DNA from: Sinonovacula constricta
Lineage: Eukaryota > Mollusca > Bivalvia > Cardiida > Solecurtidae
Assembly (NCBI GenBank): GCA_007844125.1
Contig: CM017566.1
Location: forward strand, 57,602,970-57,666,969
Length of the DNA: 64,000 bases
Direction: 5' to 3'
Part shown: piece by piece, positions 62,431-64,000 of the stretch
Layout: each line of letters begins with the position of its first letter
Position numbering within the stretch: position 1 is the first letter of the stretch
The notes under the pieces: model-generated
The model's input: the letters and a program-made list of their open reading frames with translations, nothing else
Told to the model about the DNA's origin: nothing
Databases searched by the model: none
Position numbers and translations under genes: made by a program

Positions 62431-62684
62431 AGTCTTGTGATTCTGGTGGAGGAAGAGTCTAAACAAATGTCGACTCTAGTGATTTGGGTGGAGGAAGAGT
62501 CTAAACAAATGTCGAGTCTAGTGATTTTGGTGGAGGAAGAGTCTAAACAAATGTTGAGTCTAGTGATTTTGGTGGAGGAAGAGTATAAACAAATGTCGAG
62601 TCTAGTGATTTTGGTGGAGGAAGAGTTTTAACAAATATCGAGTCTAGTGATTTTGGAGGAGGAAGAGTCTAAAAAAATGTCAAA
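62431..62684. repeat. 42-bp tandem repeat, ~6 copies
   Basis: The unit runs GTGATTTTGGTGGAGGAAG, AGTCTAAACAAATGTCGAGTC, TA. As 42 is a multiple of three, a plus-strand frame stays open with a 14-residue period. It starts from TTG at 62386 and has no other gene signals, so it is an artefact. Confidence 0.95.
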
Positions 62685-62689
62685 CAAAA

Positions 62690-63780
62690 ACACCTGTCAG
62701 CAGGAAGTTCTCCACACATTACATACTTTGCCTCGAACAGAGCTCAAAAGTGTGCCTCAGCAGTCAGAGTTGTTACGAGTGTGCAACCCTACGCCATGGA
62801 GGCTCATTTAGCATGTTGACTTAGTTTACAACAGTCCTAAGACTTGACAGGTGACAGTTATCCAACAGTTAAACAAATAAGTCATTGTGACTTGAAATGG
62901 TCCTGCAACAGGCTGTTAATTGATGTCCTAGATCTGACTGAACAGTGAAGCATTAATCCCCACTCATTGCAAACAGGTATTTTCTATCTGAGCCACACTG
63001 CAGAGTCAGCTATTTTTAAACTAAGAAATCTATGTGAACACTTCCTGTTGAGATTCCCTTTATATCAACATCAAGCTAATCTGCTCTGATGTTGATATCT
63101 ATATTTAGCAAAGATCACTATCATGCTTATTTATAGATTTGGAAAGAATGACCATTTAGGGTGACTGTTTTTCATGATAAGTTTATTCCGATAGTAAAGT
63201 GTTCAAAATCATCTTTACTTTGACTAAAGTTTGTCTTTATGCAGAAATTATGCCCAAATTCCCTAAAGCATTTGCAAGAAATATTGTTACATGTACCTGA
63301 TAGAGGTAAACTGTCAGATACTACCAAAAATTATAATCTTTGAAAATTGAATGGCAATAAATTTAAAAAAAGAATAAAATATATCATACTTGCTACACAT
63401 GATTTATAAACAGACATTCATGAGGAATGCTTGTCTTCCTTTAGCATTTTGCTTGCATTGTGCAAAAACTCACAAACACAAACATGCTAAAGATTTATTT
63501 TCCCATTTTATTACCAACATAGCCTTGACAATCTAAGTATTTGTTTCTTTTGATTTTTCACAAAATCTTGAATGCCTACTGAATGTTTTTATAGAATCAA
63601 CTGCATCACAATGCATGCACAGTACTTAGCATAACTTTTTATTCATACAAATAAATCATGTAAAGTTTTCTTCACACAACATTGAAGAAAGATACAGGAC
63701 ACACATTTGTTTAATTGTTATCTACCATCTGAGCAGCTGGAAGCAGTCTGATCAGGATCTACATAATTTTCTGCCTAGTC
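62690..63780. other. No gene seen; perfect 12-bp hairpin at 63062-63098
   Basis: The hairpin is ATATCAACATCA, a 13-nt loop, then TGATGTTGATAT. The rest is ordinary AT-rich sequence. Confidence 0.5.
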
Positions 63781-63782
63781 TC

Positions 63783-64000
63783 TGGTAGTACCTGATAGAC
63801 ATATTAACTGGTAGTACCTGATAGACACATTAACTGGTAGTACCTGATAGACACATTAACTAGTAGTACCTGATAGACACATTAACTGGCAGTACCTGAT
63901 AGACACATTAACTGGTAGTACCTGATAGACACATTAACTGGTAGTATTGATAGACACATTAACTAGTAGTACCTGATAGACACATTAACTGGTAGTACCT
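63783..64000. repeat. 26-bp tandem repeat running off the window end, >8 copies
   Basis: The unit is TGGTAGTACCTGATAG then ACACATTAAC. It is nearly perfect, with one copy shortened by a base pair or two near 63945. It continues past the last base. Confidence 0.97.

Noticed and set aside
62386..62631. 81-codon ORF with repeated LVEEESKQM
   Set aside because: Starts at TTG and is the reading of a 42-bp tandem repeat.

Overview
This is a eukaryotic window. The base composition is AT-rich, introns use GT..AG sites, and minisatellites, microsatellites and tRNA-derived SINE-like elements are abundant, while genes are sparse. A multi-exon EGF-TM-TIR receptor gene, the SINE heads and the simple-repeat style suggest a lophotrochozoan, most likely a bivalve mollusc. 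That assignment is inference, because no marker gene fixes the species. Nothing here is bacterial: there are no operons, ribosome binding sites or CRISPR arrays.

Three protein-coding loci can be supported. (1) 3640-4875 (+) is a single-exon ORF of 411 aa with no family I recognise. Its ATG is preceded by a minimal AUG-UAA upstream ORF. (2) 7893-13791 (-) is a complete five-exon CDS that I assembled from splice sites. Exon phases match at every junction and give a 657-aa type I membrane protein: signal peptide, four EGF-like modules, one transmembrane helix, a TIR domain and a tyrosine-bearing tail. This is the clearest biology in the window, a TIR receptor with EGF modules in place of leucine-rich repeats. 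(3) 35290-39953 (-) holds the last two coding exons of a gene whose 5' part lies at higher coordinates. They encode 656 visible residues rich in Asn, Asp, Met and Arg, with a polyQ/P stretch and a basic cluster near the C terminus; the family is not recognised.

Layout: 1-3.3 kb, no gene seen; 3.6-5.7 kb, locus 1; 6.7-6.9 kb, a compact cluster of YY1, E-box and CRE motifs; 7.8-13.8 kb, the TIR receptor, with a trinucleotide array in intron 1; 15.2-19.4 kb, a repeat domain dominated by a 32-bp satellite; 19.4-35.3 kb, very AT-rich and almost gene-free, with two RFX X-box-like palindromes, a homeodomain-site cluster and a 21-bp array that is open in several frames; 35.3-40 kb, locus 3; 40.4-64 kb, a dense series of unrelated tandem arrays (26/27, 70, 20, 22, 28, 42 and 26 bp periods) mixed with SINEs, a MITE-like element and a diverged ~0.5-kb triplication. 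Part of this last region may be intronic to locus 3, but no further exon was identified.

Most long open frames in the window are products of tandem repeats whose unit lacks stops, or antisense shadows of real exons. They are not annotated as genes. Many of them open only if TTG or GTG is allowed as a start.
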